A DNA stretch of 64,000 nucleotides, from the NCBI RefSeq assembly GCF_964355755.1, contig NC_092678.1:17086922-17150921 (forward strand), given 5' to 3'. Source of the stretch: Antedon mediterranea (Eukaryota > Echinodermata > Crinoidea > Comatulida > Antedonidae). The notes beneath the pieces are model-generated. The model did not search any database, was not told the origin of the DNA, and saw only the letters and a program-made list of their open reading frames with translations. This document shows positions 45,730 through 58,600 of this stretch, one piece after another (positions within the stretch are counted from its first letter, which is position 1; each line of letters opens with the position of its first letter). Position numbers and translations under genes: made by a program.

Positions 45730-47490
45730 ATATTTTATATATAATTTAGAAAAACAAACAAAACATAACAATAAATATCTTATTGTGCCAGCAGAGGTCA
45801 AGTCCAATTAGGCGTGTCACTCCAGAAGTGAAACCATTACAAGGTATATACAAGGACATACTAATACTTGTTTAATGTTACTTTAGCTCGTATTATCATT
45901 ATTTGCATGTTTTAGCTGTTTTTCATTAACTTCTTCTACATGATATATAATTATGTTTTATCTATATTTTACTGTAATCATGTTGTACTTTGCATATCAT
46001 ATGATGACATAGATCAATATCTACGATACAATACAACCGTTAAATGACGATGATCCATGTGTTCTGCTATATTTTTACGTTTCGTTATGGCCGCCGATGG
46101 TGCTACAGTAACTGAATTAAATAGTCTTGAGTTCGCATAAACAATGCCAAAATAGAAAAACTCAAAAAGAGCAAAAAGAAAGATATTACATTTGAACGTA
46201 TTACGCATGAAAGAGACATATTTCATTGAAGTATTAATTCCTAAAATAAAATAATTGTTTTTATGAGGAAAAGAGTTAAACTGACGTTTTCATGAGAGGA
46301 AGATATATAATATTTGTTCCTCGTGCAAAATAAGCTTATTACAACACTATTACACTAAAGTATAAATTTACACTTAACTGTGCTTTAAAATAAACATAAT
46401 TAAAAGCATTAAACAGTATAGGCCTAATAGTTCACCCGAAAAAAATTTCAGATTTGTCCAAATTCCTTTAAAAAAATCTGACAAATATAAACATGAATAA
46501 ATAAAAAACAATGTCGTTAATATAAATCAGACTTAAGAATAATGACATCAATTTTCGATAATCATAAGGACGAGTTCTCGAATGATTCTCTCATTTGTGC
46601 CCATGGAATTGATATTTCCTAAGTTCACCTAACTACGGAGGAATAACGCATTTATATTATGATTACATTAATCATAATGTTTAATGATGCTGTGTTATCG
46701 AATTGTCTATGTTACTGGAGAAATCGGGATACAGTACCGATAATCAGGTGTGTTAGACCAGAATACGTTACTCTGGCTTAAAATGGAGGTCTTTGCTTTA
46801 ACCACGTTCTGAAATGTGTCTGTAAGATTATGTTAGGCAAAAAAAAAACACCTTGTATACCATAGCAGCCTGGTGTAGAGACCTATGTATTGCCTTCGCT
46901 AAATCCTTTCTTAAACTTGTTCCCACTTATACCTTCTAGAGGAATGTTATCCATAGATATAACCCTAATATACTGCTGATTGGATTCGTCATATTATAAT
47001 TGTAACACAATGTGTCATAAGAACTGTTCGTTATACCATGGTAGTATGTGGTGCAATTAATTAAAGAATTATATGATTTGTAAATAGTTTACACAAAGTG
47101 CAACACAGTGTGACGTGTTATCTGCTACAATATCTAATGATGACACATTTTTAATAATTATGTAAATTCTCATTTAATAAAACACTTATAATAACAAATT
47201 ACCGTATTAAACGTACAAATCAAAGTATACAAACAATAAGTATATACAGTACCAACGGAAATTACGATAAAAAAGTATCTATTTTTTAATTTCGATATAC
47301 AAAGAAAAAATAACAACAAAATCTCTATATTGTGCCAACAGAGGCCAAAAAGGCTTATGTCCAATTAGGCGTGTCACTCTGACAGTGAAACAATGTCAAG
47401 TTATAATTGATATAATACTAATTTTATGTTACTTTATCTCGTATTATCATTATTTGCATGTTTTAGCTGTTTTTCATTAACTGTCTTTGC
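45730..47490. other. Gene A duplicated intron sequence
   Basis: No exon is recognised. Short open frames that end VVLYRRY in several copies are by-products of the repeated intron block. Confidence 0.5.
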
Positions 47491-47743
47491 AACCATCCTC
47501 TTCATAAGGATATTATCGGCTCCGTTATCGTTAGAAGTGGTAGGATGAGGACGGTGAATGCGCAGACGGACCGTTACAAGTACTCGTTCTACCCAGCTGG
47601 GATAAGGCATTATAACAAAACATTTGTTAGATAGTCCTCGTTATATTTATATTTATTTTAGGCAAGCCAATGTTTATGAGCACTGTAATTTCCATTATTA
47701 TTTTGGACAATAAATGAATCTGTATCTGTATCTGTATCTGTAT
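47491..47743 (+). mobile_element. 5'-truncated LINE 3' end with CTGTAT-repeat tail
   Basis: The frame ends RTVNAQTDRYKYSFYPAGIR then HYNK, a LINE ORF2 C-terminal style, followed by a short 3'UTR, AATAAATGAATC and about four CTGTAT repeats. The paralogous intron at 63.71 kb continues from CTGTCTTTGCA to ACAATGTTTTATC without it. Confidence 0.68.
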
Positions 47744-49123
47744 AATTACAATGTTTTATCTAGATTAACTGTAATCATGTTGTACTTTCCATATCATATG
47801 ATTTCTCGTATTATCATTATTTGCATGTTTTAGCTGTTTTTCATATGATTTCTAGATGTATTTCAATATCTACTATACAATACAACCGTTAAATGACGAT
47901 GATCCATGTATTCTGCTATATTTTTATTTTTCATTATGGCCGCCGATGGTGCTACAGTAACTGAATTAAAGAGACAAAACAATGCCAAAATAGAAAAACT
48001 CAAAAAGAGCAAAAAGAAAGATATTACATTTGAACGTATTAAGCATGAAACAGACATATTTCATAAAAGTATTAATTCCTAAAACAAAATAATTGTTTTT
48101 ATGTTTAACTCTATGCCTAATAGAGTTAAACTGACGTTTTTATGAGATGAAGATATATACTATTTGTTCCACGTGCACAATAAGCTTATAAAACTATTGC
48201 AGATTATACGTGAATCGGACCGGTGACGAGTCGGTGACAAACCGAACGGATCATCCAGGAGTTCTGAAACGTCTGGCCAAGTGCGCTCTCTTTGCGCAGT
48301 ATTATACGGAGGCGTGTCTATTTTTGTTTTCGTATCTAATTTTGGCTTTAAAAACATGTCAGCCCAAAATAATCGCTACCCCTGGATCCGCCCCGTCGGA
48401 ATATTGTCGATATAAAATGATGGAGGTTCAGACGTTCTGTGGTAGGCCTACATTTAAATTGTATTATTTGTATTCCCTCTTTAAACTTCATCTTAATTTC
48501 AATAAAATAATATCAATTAAGTAATATTGTTTACTTAGAAGTGTGCCAGTTATTCAGCACTGAAGAAAACAAAATCAGAAAAATGTAAACACATGTTACC
48601 AGGTTTTTTTAAAACATTAATAAAGCTAAGTGTGTTAATTAATGACATGTAAAGAACATTTTAGCATGAGGAAGTGAAAATATGGAGGGAAAGAAAACAT
48701 AAAGTGTAGACACATATATCACCTCACAAGCAATCTATTGCTGACCCAGTGTGAAGCCAGAAATCAAGAGTTGTTCCTGCTCCCCAATTATTGTGGTCTC
48801 TTTATTTATAAAACTTGAAAAGCAGAAAAAAGAGGAGGAGGTGTATGTTTGTTTGTTGGCAGACTATAACGCTGGTTCAGATTTTAAGTTAAGTTTATCT
48901 TACGGACGGATAACGCTAATATTGTACGTACCACCACATTAGGTAACCGATGCGCCCTCATTATGACGTTTTTTATAAGAGAAATTTACAAACCATGTGT
49001 TGCGCGTGCGAATAAAGAACAAGTGCAGCTATTCCACCATACGGAGGGAAAGATAACCAATGCCTCTCATAATAACATTATTTTTCATTTTAATAATATT
49101 TACTAATAATGTTAATAACAACT

Positions 49124-50190
49124 AGATTTGAACTCGTAACTATGGACGAGTTTGGTTATCCGCAGCGAAAATGCCACGTGTACGTCATACTTTAGAATAT
49201 TGCGCACAGAAAAACGATTATGCCATTGAAAAAATGTTAGTGTGCTCTCTATTATATGTCACGTCTAAGTATATAGAGTATACACTATATATCTCTATAC
49301 GTACTACATACAGTGCAGAATAGGTGAAAATACCGGGACCCGCATTTTCATCCAATTTTTACCATGATGATGTCTTCAAAATGAAACACGTAGATAGCAA
49401 TTTTGGAAGGAAATTATCCGAGCAACAACATATCAACGTGTTGAATAAATTTGGATACGTAGAATACGGAAGCGCGCTCTTTTAAATGTCATGAACTATG
49501 ACGCCAAATATGAAATGACTACTGTTATAATTGAACTGGCCATATGATGACGTCACAACATTCGATTCGCATAATTTGTACATGAATTCATATTGTACAA
49601 TTCAACAGCTTCCAGAAAACGTTTTAATCATGAGTATCACTTTTTATTCTGAGGAGCTATAATAAATTTAAATTTATTGGAATGATGAAAAAAAGTAACC
49701 AAAGTTATTCACGCTTTTGAACATGATGAAGTCATAACAATTTTAAAAATGGTAAATCATGCGAAAGATAATTGATTGACTTAGACAATATAAACATATG
49801 GGGGAAAATGGAATATGGATAAGTGGAGATGCGCTCTATTAAATGTGATGAGCTATGACAAAAGAGACAAAGATCCTATATTTTATATTCGAGTGGCCAT
49901 ACGATGACGTCACAATGTCTAGTTAGCCATATTGATACATGATCCGATATCAACAACTCATCTACTTCCAGAATATGTAAAAAAAAAACTTCACCTTGTA
50001 GTTTAGAAACTATGACTGTTTAAAAAAAGTCATCATTTTGACGATTTTTTTTACTTTTTCATAAAAAACGGGCACAAATTGTCCAATTCGACGTGCTCGT
50101 ATGACGTGATTTTAATTCGAAATTATTTGAAAGCTGGGAAAATTACTAGAAAAGGCTGGAAAAACATAAATCACGCGAAAAAAATAACAT
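49124..50190 (+). mobile_element. Helentron-like element, truncated copy
   Basis: Starts AACTAGATTTGAACTCGTAA with a degenerate palindrome, shares the interior of the 43-kb copy (GGTGAAAATACCGGGACCCG, GGAGATGCGCTCTATTAAAT, GGCCATACGATGACGTCACA), and ends at the same internal breakpoint (AAATCACGCGAAAAAAATA). The 43-kb copy and this one are therefore one insertion copied with its host block. The blocks at 55.26 and 58.75 kb are empty. Confidence 0.65.
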
Positions 50191-50323
50191 TTACTAATAA
50201 TGATAATAATAATTATAGGAATAGGGCAAAGGGTAAAACATAAAATGATGTGACAATAAGTGTGGTTATATTACAACGAAAATATACTATTTTCAAAAGT
50301 ATGATAAACAAGAGCAAACACTC

Positions 50324-50395
50324 AGTTCTGTCAATGATGTCAAAACATCAAACACATTTGCTGTTAATGTAGTTATTTGGTTATTGTACAAGTAC
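50324..50395 (-). pseudogene. Gene A LRR exon with destroyed splice donor
   Basis: Acceptor TTTTCAG and an intact 72-bp LRR frame (YLYNNQITTLTANVFD then VLTSLTEL). The donor reads CT-GAGTGT instead of CT-GTGAGTG because two bases are missing. The exon would be skipped or read into the intron, where a stop follows shortly. Confidence 0.72.
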
Positions 50396-51429
50396 CTGAA
50401 AACCGTGAAAAAATTCAATAAAGAAGTACAGTATATATACAGTACCAAAGAATAGTACGATAAAAATGATCTATTTATTAATTTAGAAATACTTTCCATA
50501 TCATATGATTTCTGGATGTAGATGTGTTCTGCTATATTTTTACGTTTGATATAACATGATAGAGGTTCAGACGTTCTGTGGTATATTTATTATTGTTTTA
50601 TTTGTATGTTCCCGGTAAACTTCATCTTAATTTCAAATATAATATTATCAATAAAGTAATATTGTTTACTTAAGCGTGGTTCCCACTAGAACGCAACGCA
50701 ACGTATCGACGCAAACTGCTGTATTGCGTAATCACAAGTGGGAACCGACGACGCTACAATAGACAGGTTCCATTTCTCAAAAAACGGCCTAGAAAACGAA
50801 TCAAGAAGCATTTTTGGGTAGAAGCTGGGATCCACTTGATTTAGGATATTTCGACCTCGCTGATTACGAATATGGCGGATCCCAAGCGAAATTCGGCCAT
50901 CTAAGCCCTTAATTTGCATAATTAAAAATGGCGGCCATTTTTTATAATTACCCTATATCTCGAGAACCACTAGTCACAGGTAATTAATTTTGGTCTCAAA
51001 ATGTTTTAAATATATGTTTTTATATTCACTTTAATGACACATTTTCTCAAAAAATGGATGCAAGTCTTATTTATGCCATTTTGACCTTTGACCTTGATAT
51101 ATATTTATTATAATGAAATGTTTTTACAAAAAATGGCCGATTCTACAACTATTGACCTTTGAACTATTAGTCAAATATAATAATATAATAATAATAAAAC
51201 TTTGAAAATTGTGGTCTTATGAATTTTGTTTTCTTTTTAAATTGTTTAAAACATGTGTGTTTCTATCTAATGGCATATTTTGTACAAGAATGGCCGATAG
51301 TATGGTTATTGACCTTTAAACTACAGCATAGGCCTACTGTATACTAAATATATTATAATTGCATAACTATGAAATTATTTATACACAATAATAATTAGTA
51401 AAATTATAAAATTCACTGCCATCAAATAT

Positions 51430-51935
51430 GATGTGTTATGATTTATATAGATTAAAAAAAAATTGAACACGCAAGTTACATTTGTTGAAATTTGAAATTA
51501 CCTGCCATCAATATGATGGAGTATGATTATAGATTTTTTTTAATGTGAACATGTCAGCTACATTTGGAAATTACCTGCCATCAATATGATGGATTATGAT
51601 TATAGATTTAAAAAAGAATTTGAACACGTAAGCTACATTTGAAAATTACCTGCCATCAATATGATGGATTATGATTATAGATTTAAAAAAGAATTTGAAC
51701 ACGTCAGCTACATTTGGAAATTTGGAAATTTGGAAATTACCTGCCATCAATATGATGGATTATGATTGTATAGTACCTGCCATCAATATGATGGATTATG
51801 ATTATAGATTTAAAAAAGAATTTGAACACGTAAGCTACATTTGAAAATTACCTGCCATCAATATTATGGATTATGATTGTATAGATTTAAAAGAAAATGT
51901 GAACACGTAAGCTACATTTGGAATGAACATGTTAA
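51430..51935. repeat. Tandem repeat in left arm (unit about 75 bp)
   Basis: Repeats of CCTGCCATCAATATGATGGA, TTATGATTATAGATTTAAAA and GAACACGTAAGCTACATTTG, about seven copies with some partial. Each unit has a small palindrome CCATCA-ATA-TGATGG. An inverted counterpart lies at 53440-53940. Confidence 0.75.
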
Positions 51936-51940
51936 GGGCA

Positions 51941-53050
51941 TCAGTTAAGATCATTCATGCAAAGGTTTCCGTCATCTTTAGCGTTTTTACAGCGGCATAA
52001 AGCTGTACATGGTAGTTTTGACTTCTTGCACCTACATCTATTGGTTATGCATCGTGTCTTGTATCCACAATAAATCATCTCTAACAAAGCAGTAGGAATA
52101 GCTTCATTTTTCAGAAGCACTGGTTGAAGTTTACCATTAGATAGCTCCCAACCAAAATCTGTTGGTGATGGCAAATGCTGGATTGGCGATACAGCTTTTT
52201 TCCATACGAGTGCTTGGAAGTGTGCTCTTTTTATATGTTGGTGCACTGCATCGCTTGTTGGAGGTAATGCGTCTGGTTTTGTCTGTTTTTTTTAAAGCCC
52301 GGACTTCATTGGTACTTTTAACTTGACCAACACCGTAAACGTAGCAAATGAATCTTTCCGATTTCATAATAACTTGGTCACTGATAGGTTTTCTCCCAGG
52401 TCTTTAATTAGTTCATAATGTTTTTTTAATACTTCCCATGCCGATGCCTTTGAGTGACCACTTAGATATGAGCAGGGAAGAGTTAAATTACTGTATGTAT
52501 GTATTAATGTAATTTAACTCTTCCCTGGATATGAGGTAGTATCGCATCCACTAATGGTGTGGAATGGAATCAGTGCTTTTGCATAACCCTCGGGCAAGGC
52601 TTGAAAAATGTTTTTTATAGATACTTTCTTTTTTAGATGTCCCTGTCATCATTCATTTGGATACCATGCTTTGGTAGTGAGACACTAGAATCACTATTAC
52701 GTCTGTATCATCCCTAGAAGCAACTACAACTGTGTCGTATCGGACATTGGCAGCATGACAAGTCTCGTGTCCGATTCTTCATGATCTGCGACCAGAGACA
52801 ACGTATTATTCGTGTAGACTTTTGATGATTTAACAACTGATTCTTTCATAAATCCACCAGCTGTGACAATTTCTTTGTCTATAGGAGCTTGACGAATCAA
52901 CTCCTCTGATAGAAATCGTGCCAGATCTGCTTTATTATCTTGTAATGCCAAAAAGTTTGGCAGCGGTATTTCACCACTTTCTATAATTCGACGAATTGGT
53001 CTCTGTGTTTTGGTTCATCTTTGTCTGGTGGTGTCCTTTATCGACAGTTT
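51941..53050 (-). pseudogene. Transposon-encoded protein relic with DTDV/GCDTxS motifs and a Cys-rich C terminus
   Basis: Reading from about 53040 down to the stop at 51941, broken frames give RRIIESGEI, LALQDNKADLARFLSEELIR, VADHEESDTRLVM, ASRDDTDVIVILVSHY, FHTISGCDTTSY, LSGHSKASAWEVLKKHYEL, KSERFICYVYGVGQVKSTNE, HQHIKRAHFQALVWKKAV, PSPTDFGWELSNGKLQPVLL and a Cys-rich end (RCRCKKSKLPCTALCRCKN). The E(S/A)DTR-DTDV-GCDT order followed by HxKRAHxQ and a CXC-like cluster is that of a widespread unnamed family of animal transposon-associated proteins. Frameshifts and the 55-bp insertion inactivate it. Confidence 0.65.
52473..52527. mobile_element. 55-bp hAT-like miniature element with 8-bp target duplication
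   Basis: Perfect 19-bp terminal inverted repeats CAGGGAAGAGTTAAATTAC with a 17-bp loop, flanked by GATATGAG at 52465-52472 and 52528-52535. It interrupts the transposon protein between GCDTTSY and LSGHSK. A CAGGG terminus plus an 8-bp duplication is the hAT signature. Such a short element is unusual. Confidence 0.8.
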
Positions 53051-53112
53051 TAAGTTAGGCATGCCATGTTAAAAAAAACCAAAACCGGGCATTACCTCCA
53101 ACAAGCGATGCA

Positions 53113-53413
53113 GTGCACCAGCATATTAAAAGAGCACACTTCCAAGCACTCGTACTGAAAACAGCTGTATCGCCAATCCAGCATTTGCCATCACCAACAG
53201 ATTTTGGTTGGGAGCTATCTAATGGTAAACTTCAACCAGTGCTTCTGAAAAATGAAGCTATTCCTACTGCTTCGTTAGAGATGATTTATTGTGAATGCAA
53301 GACACGATGCATAACCATATAGATGTAGGTGCAAGAAGTCAAAACTACCATGTACAGCTTTATGCTGCTGTAACCACGCTAAAGATGACGGAAACCTTTG
53401 CATGAATGATCAA
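53113..53413 (+). pseudogene. Inverted duplicate of the Cys-rich C-terminal coding segment
   Basis: The plus strand in the right arm repeats HQHIKRAHFQALVLKTAVS through EMIYCECKTRCIT, then breaks with a stop and frameshift before the Cys cluster. It is the mirror copy of 51941-52246. Confidence 0.7.
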
Positions 53414-53439
53414 AACTGATGCCCTTAACATGTTCATTC

Positions 53440-53940
53440 CAAATGTAGCTTACGTGTTCACATTTTCTTTCAAACCTATACAATCATAATCCATCATATT
53501 GATGGCAGGTAATTTCCAAATTTCCAAATGTAACTGACGTGTTCAAATTCTTTTTTAAATCTATAATCATAATCCATCATATTGATGGCAGGTACTATAC
53601 AATCATAATCCATCATATTGATGGCAGGTAATTTCCAAATTCCTGAATGTAGCTGACGTGTTCAAATTCTTTTTTAAATCTACAATCATAATCCATCATA
53701 TAGATGGCAGGTAATTTTCAAATGAAGCTTACGTGTTCAAATTCTTTTTTAAATCTATAATCATAATCCATCATATTGATGGCAGGTAATTTCCAAATGT
53801 AGCTGACATGTTCACATTTTTAAAAATCTATAATCATACTCCATCTTATTGATGGCAGGTAATTTCAAATTTCAAATTTCAACAAATGTAACTTGCGTGT
53901 TCAATTTTTTTTTTAAATCTATATAAATCATAACACATCA
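53440..53940. repeat. Tandem repeat in right arm (mirror of 51.4-51.9 kb)
   Basis: Units of AATCCATCATATTGATGGCA, GGTAATTTCCAAAT and ACGTGTTCAAATTCTTTTTT; the inverted counterpart of the left-arm array, with a different number of partial units. Confidence 0.72.
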
Positions 53941-55542
53941 TAATAATTTTACTAATTATTATTGTGTATAAAATTTTCATAGTTATGCAATTATATTATA
54001 TTCAGTATACAGTAGGCCTATGCTGTAGTTTAAAGGTCAATAACCATACTATCGGCCATTCTTGTACAAAATGTGCCATTAGACTGGATAGAAACACACA
54101 TGTTTTAAACAATTTAAAAAGAAAAAAAAATTCATAAGACCACAATTTTCAAAGTTATATTATTATTATATTATTATATTTGAAAAATAGTTCAAAGGTC
54201 AATAGTTGTAGAATCGGCCATTTTTTGTAAAAACATTTCATTATAATAAATATGAATGTATAGTTTCTGAACAATTTGAGCCCTATTTCGTGTCTCTCCG
54301 ATTATTGGTTACTGAGATACGATAAATCAAGGTCAAAGGTCAAAATGTCAGAAATAAGACTTGCATTCATTTTTTGAGAAAATGTGTCATTAAAGTGAAT
54401 ATAAACACATATATTTAAAACATTTTGAGACCAAAATTAATTATCTGTGACTAGTGGTTCTCGAGATATAGGGTAATTATAAAAAATGGCCGCCATTTTT
54501 AATTATGCAAATTAAGGGCTTAGATGGCCGAATTTCGCTTGGGATCCGCCATATTCGTAATCAGCGAGGTCGAAATATCCTAAATCAAGTGGATCCCAGC
54601 TTCTACCCAAAAATGCTTCTTACACCATATTTCAGAGGAAATAGAACTTGTCTACAATGCTGCAAAGCCGCAGGTTTGATTTCACGCAGGTTAGGGAAAA
54701 CACAATTATCGGAAGGGCATTTTCTTACGCTGCGTAGGTTGCGTTACGTTGCGTCGCTAGAAGTTAGAAGAGTGCCAGTCATTCAGCACTGAAGAAAACA
54801 AAATAAGAAAAAATGTAAACACATGTTACCAGGTTTTTTTAAAACAAGAGTGTTAATTAATGAGATGTAAAGCACATTTTAGCATGAGGAAGTGAAAATA
54901 TGGAGGGAGAGAAAACATAAAGTGTAGACACAGATATCACCTCACAAGCAATCTATTGCTGACCCAGTGTGAAGGCCGAAATCAAGAGTTGTTCCTGCTC
55001 CCCAATTTATTTATAAAACTTGAAAAGCAGAAAAAAGATGAGGAGGTGTATGTTTGTTTGTTGCCAGATGCCTATAACGCTGTTTCAGATTTTAAGTTAA
55101 GTTTATCTTACGGACGGATAACGCTAATAATGTACGTACCACAACATTAGGTAACCGATACGCCCCCATTATGATAAGTGCGAATAAAGAAAAAGTGCTA
55201 TTCCACTGTACGGAGGGATAGCTACCCGATGCCTCTCATAATAATATTATTTTTCATTCAATAACATTTACTAATAATGATAATAATAATTTACTTTAAA
55301 ACAAACGAATACAAGTAGGTCTATCACTACACACAATACAACTACATACAGAAGCTTGTGTTAAAATAAAGGTTTATGGATCAATCATAATCAAACAAAA
55401 ACGGTCATATTATATTATTTTAGTTTTGGATGAATATTCTGTCTTTGCAAAGAGTAATGAAATGATGTGACAAAAAGTGTGGTTATCTTACAACGAAAAT
55501 ATATTATTTTCAAAAGTATGATAAACAATAGAAAGCACTCAA

Positions 55543-55614
55543 AGTACTGTCAATGATGTCAAACCATCAAACACGTTTTCTGATATTGTAGTTATTTGGT
55601 TATCATACAACCAC
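55543..55614 (-). pseudogene. Gene A LRR exon with mutated splice donor
   Basis: The 72-bp frame is intact (WLYDNQITTISENVFD then GLTSLTVL) with acceptor TTTTCAG, but the donor is CT-TTGAGT where sister exons have CT-GTGAGT, a single-base loss of the obligatory GT. Read-through hits a stop immediately. Confidence 0.72.
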
Positions 55615-58600
55615 CTGAAAATCGTGAAAAAATGCATTAAATAAGTATATATACAGTACAAAAGGATAGTACGATAAAAAAAATGATTTTTTAAATTTCG
55701 AAATACAAACAAAATATAACAACACATATCTATATTGTGCCAACAGAGGCCATAGACGGCTTATATCTAATTAGGCGTGTCACTCCAGCAGTGAAACCAT
55801 TAGGCCTACAAGGTATATACAAGGACATAATAATATTTGTCTAATGTTACTTTAGCTCGTATTATCATTATTTGCATGTTTTAGCTGTTTTTCTTTCACA
55901 GCTTTTACATGATATAACTATGTTTTATCTGGATTTACTGTAATCATGTTGTAATTTCCATATCATATGATTTCTGGATGTAGATTAATATCTACGATAC
56001 AATACAACCGTTAAATGACGATGATCCATGTATTCTGCTATATTTTTATTTTTCATTATGGCCGCCGATGTTGCTACAGTAACTGAATTAAATACCGTAA
56101 TCGCATAAACAATGTCAAAATAGAAAAACTCAAAAAGAGCAAAAAGAAAGATATTACATTTGATCGTATTACGCGTGAAACAGACATATTTCATTGAAGT
56201 ATTAATTCCTAAAATAAAATAATTGTTTTTATAAGGCATAGCGTTAAACTGACGTTTTCATGAGAGGAAGATATACAATATTTGTTTCTGGTGCACAATA
56301 AGCATATTACAACACTATTACACTAAAGCATAAAGTTACACTTAACTGTGCCTTAACACCGTTTAACAGTTCACCTGATACAAAATTCTGATTTGTCCAA
56401 ATTTCTTTTTAAAAAATCTGACAAATATAAACATGAAGAAATAAAAAGCATGCAATGTCATTAATATACATCAGACTTATTATAATGACATCAATTTTCG
56501 ATAATCATAAGGACGAGTTCTCGAATGATTCTCTCATTTGTGCCGATGGAATTGATATTTCCTAAGTTCACCTAACTACGGAGGAATAACGCTGTTCATG
56601 TACGTACCACACTACATTATATAACAGATGCCTCACATAATGACGTTTTCATGAGAGGAAGATATATTACATTTGTTCCGTGTGAACAATAAGCTTATTA
56701 CAACACTATTGCAAATCATATATGAAATGAAACAATATGTCATAGTTCACTACTGTAGTAATGGATGGATAACGCAAACGTATACGTACCACCACACTAT
56801 ATAGATAACAAATGGCTCTTATAATGACGTTTTCTTAGAGGAAGATATAATAAATATTTGTTCCGCGTGCAAAATAAGCCTATAACACTATTGTAGATTA
56901 TACGTGAATCGAAACAATTATGTCGAGTGTGCCTATTCCTTCTTGTTTTATTGTGGACAACCGCATAGAGAAACTTTAACATTTAACGCCATACGTCTGG
57001 ATTGTCTGTGATTTTAAACGATTGTCAATGCTATCTCGATATATGACAATTATTTCAATTTGGTAATACAGAATCTCAAATGTATCACATGTGGTTCTTG
57101 TATCATTAGGTTAAGAATAAACATTTAAAATAATTATATAATTTCTCATTTAATAAAACATACCAGTTATACAACAAACTACGTACAGGAGCTCGAGCTT
57201 ATGTTAAAGTAGTACATATTTTTTATCATTTATATTAAGAATACATTAATCATAATGTTTAATGATGCTGTATTATCGAATTTTAATGTTACTGGAGAAA
57301 TCGAGATACAATACCGATAATCAGGTGTGTTAGACCAGAATACGTTACTCTGGCTTAAAATGGAGGTCTTTGCTTTAATTACGTTCTGAAATGTGTCTGT
57401 AAGATTATGTTAGGCAAAAACAACACCTTGTATACCATAGCAGCCTGGTGTAGAGACCTATATATTGCCTACGCTAAATTCTTTCTTAAACTTGTTCCCA
57501 CTTATACCTTCTAGAGGAATGTTATCCATAGATATAATCCTAATATACTGCTGATTGGATTCGTCATTTTATAATTGTAACACAATGTGTCATAAGAACT
57601 GTTCGTTATACCATGGTAGTATTTGCTACAGCATGTATAAGCTCTGAAAACTCCAAAATGACCAATCCTGAGTTACAGCTACGACGGTGCTACAGTAACT
57701 GAATTAAATAGTCTTGTTCGCAAACAATGCCAAAAACTTAAAACGAGCAAAAAGAAGATATTACATTTGAACGTATTAGGCCTATACATGAAACAGACAT
57801 ATTCCGTAGAAGTATTAATTAATAATTAATTCCTAAAATAAAATAATTGTTTTTTTGAGGCATTGAGTTAAAATTACGTTTTCATGAGAGGAAGAAAATA
57901 TAATATTTGTTCCTCGTGCAAAATAAGCTTATTACAACACTGTTGCAGATTATACGTGAATCGGCGACGATTGTACGGAGGCCTGTCTATTTTTGTTTTC
58001 GTATCTAATTTTGGCTTTCAAAAATGGCAGCGCAAAGCAATCGCTATCCCTGGATCCGACCCGTCGTATTATTTTGATATACAATGATAGAGGTTCAGAC
58101 GTTCTGTAGTATATTTAAATTGTATTATTTGTATGTTCCCTTTAAACTTCATCTTAATTTCAAATAGAAAACTATCAATAAAGTAATATTGTTTACTTAG
58201 AAGTGTGCCAATTATCCAGCATAGAAGAAAACAAAATCGGACAAAATTTAAACACATGTTACCATGTTTTTTTAAACATTATTAAAGCAAAGTGTGTTAA
58301 TTATTGAGATGTAAAGCACATAGGCTGATTTTAGCATGATGAAGTGCAAATATGGAGGGAGGGGAAATATAAAATGTAGACACATATAACCTCACACGCA
58401 AGCTATTACTGACACAGTGTGAAGGCCGAAATCAAGAGACTAGTTGTTTGACGGGATGTTCCTGGTCCCCAATTATTGTGATCCCTTATTTTAGAACTTG
58501 AAAAGCAGAAAAAAGAGGAGAATGTGTAGGCCTATGTTTGTTTGTTGCCAGATGCCTATAACGCTGGTTCAGATTTTAAGTTAAGTTTATCTTACTGACG

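Larger units (their letters stand above)
50681..54765 (-). mobile_element. Inverted-repeat DNA transposon-like element (about 4.1 kb)
   Basis: Arms of about 1.6 kb (50.69-52.27 and 53.09-54.75 kb) are inverted copies of each other around an 818-bp centre. The left end AGCGTGGTTCCCACTAGAAC and the right end TTGCGTTACGTTGCGTCGCT are GCAACG-rich inverted ends. Paralogous introns at 48.53 and 58.19 kb read TTTACTTAGAAGTGTGCC without the insert; here TTA is present on both sides, consistent with a 3-bp duplication as in PIF/Harbinger-type elements. Arms carry mirrored tandem repeats and a duplicated gene end. Confidence 0.72.

Noticed and set aside
46014-46226. Repeated minus-strand frames ending in HRHLTVVLYRRY (also 47863, 55985, 60426)
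   Set aside because: They recur only because the intron block is duplicated; lengths and N-termini differ between copies and there are no splice or domain signals.
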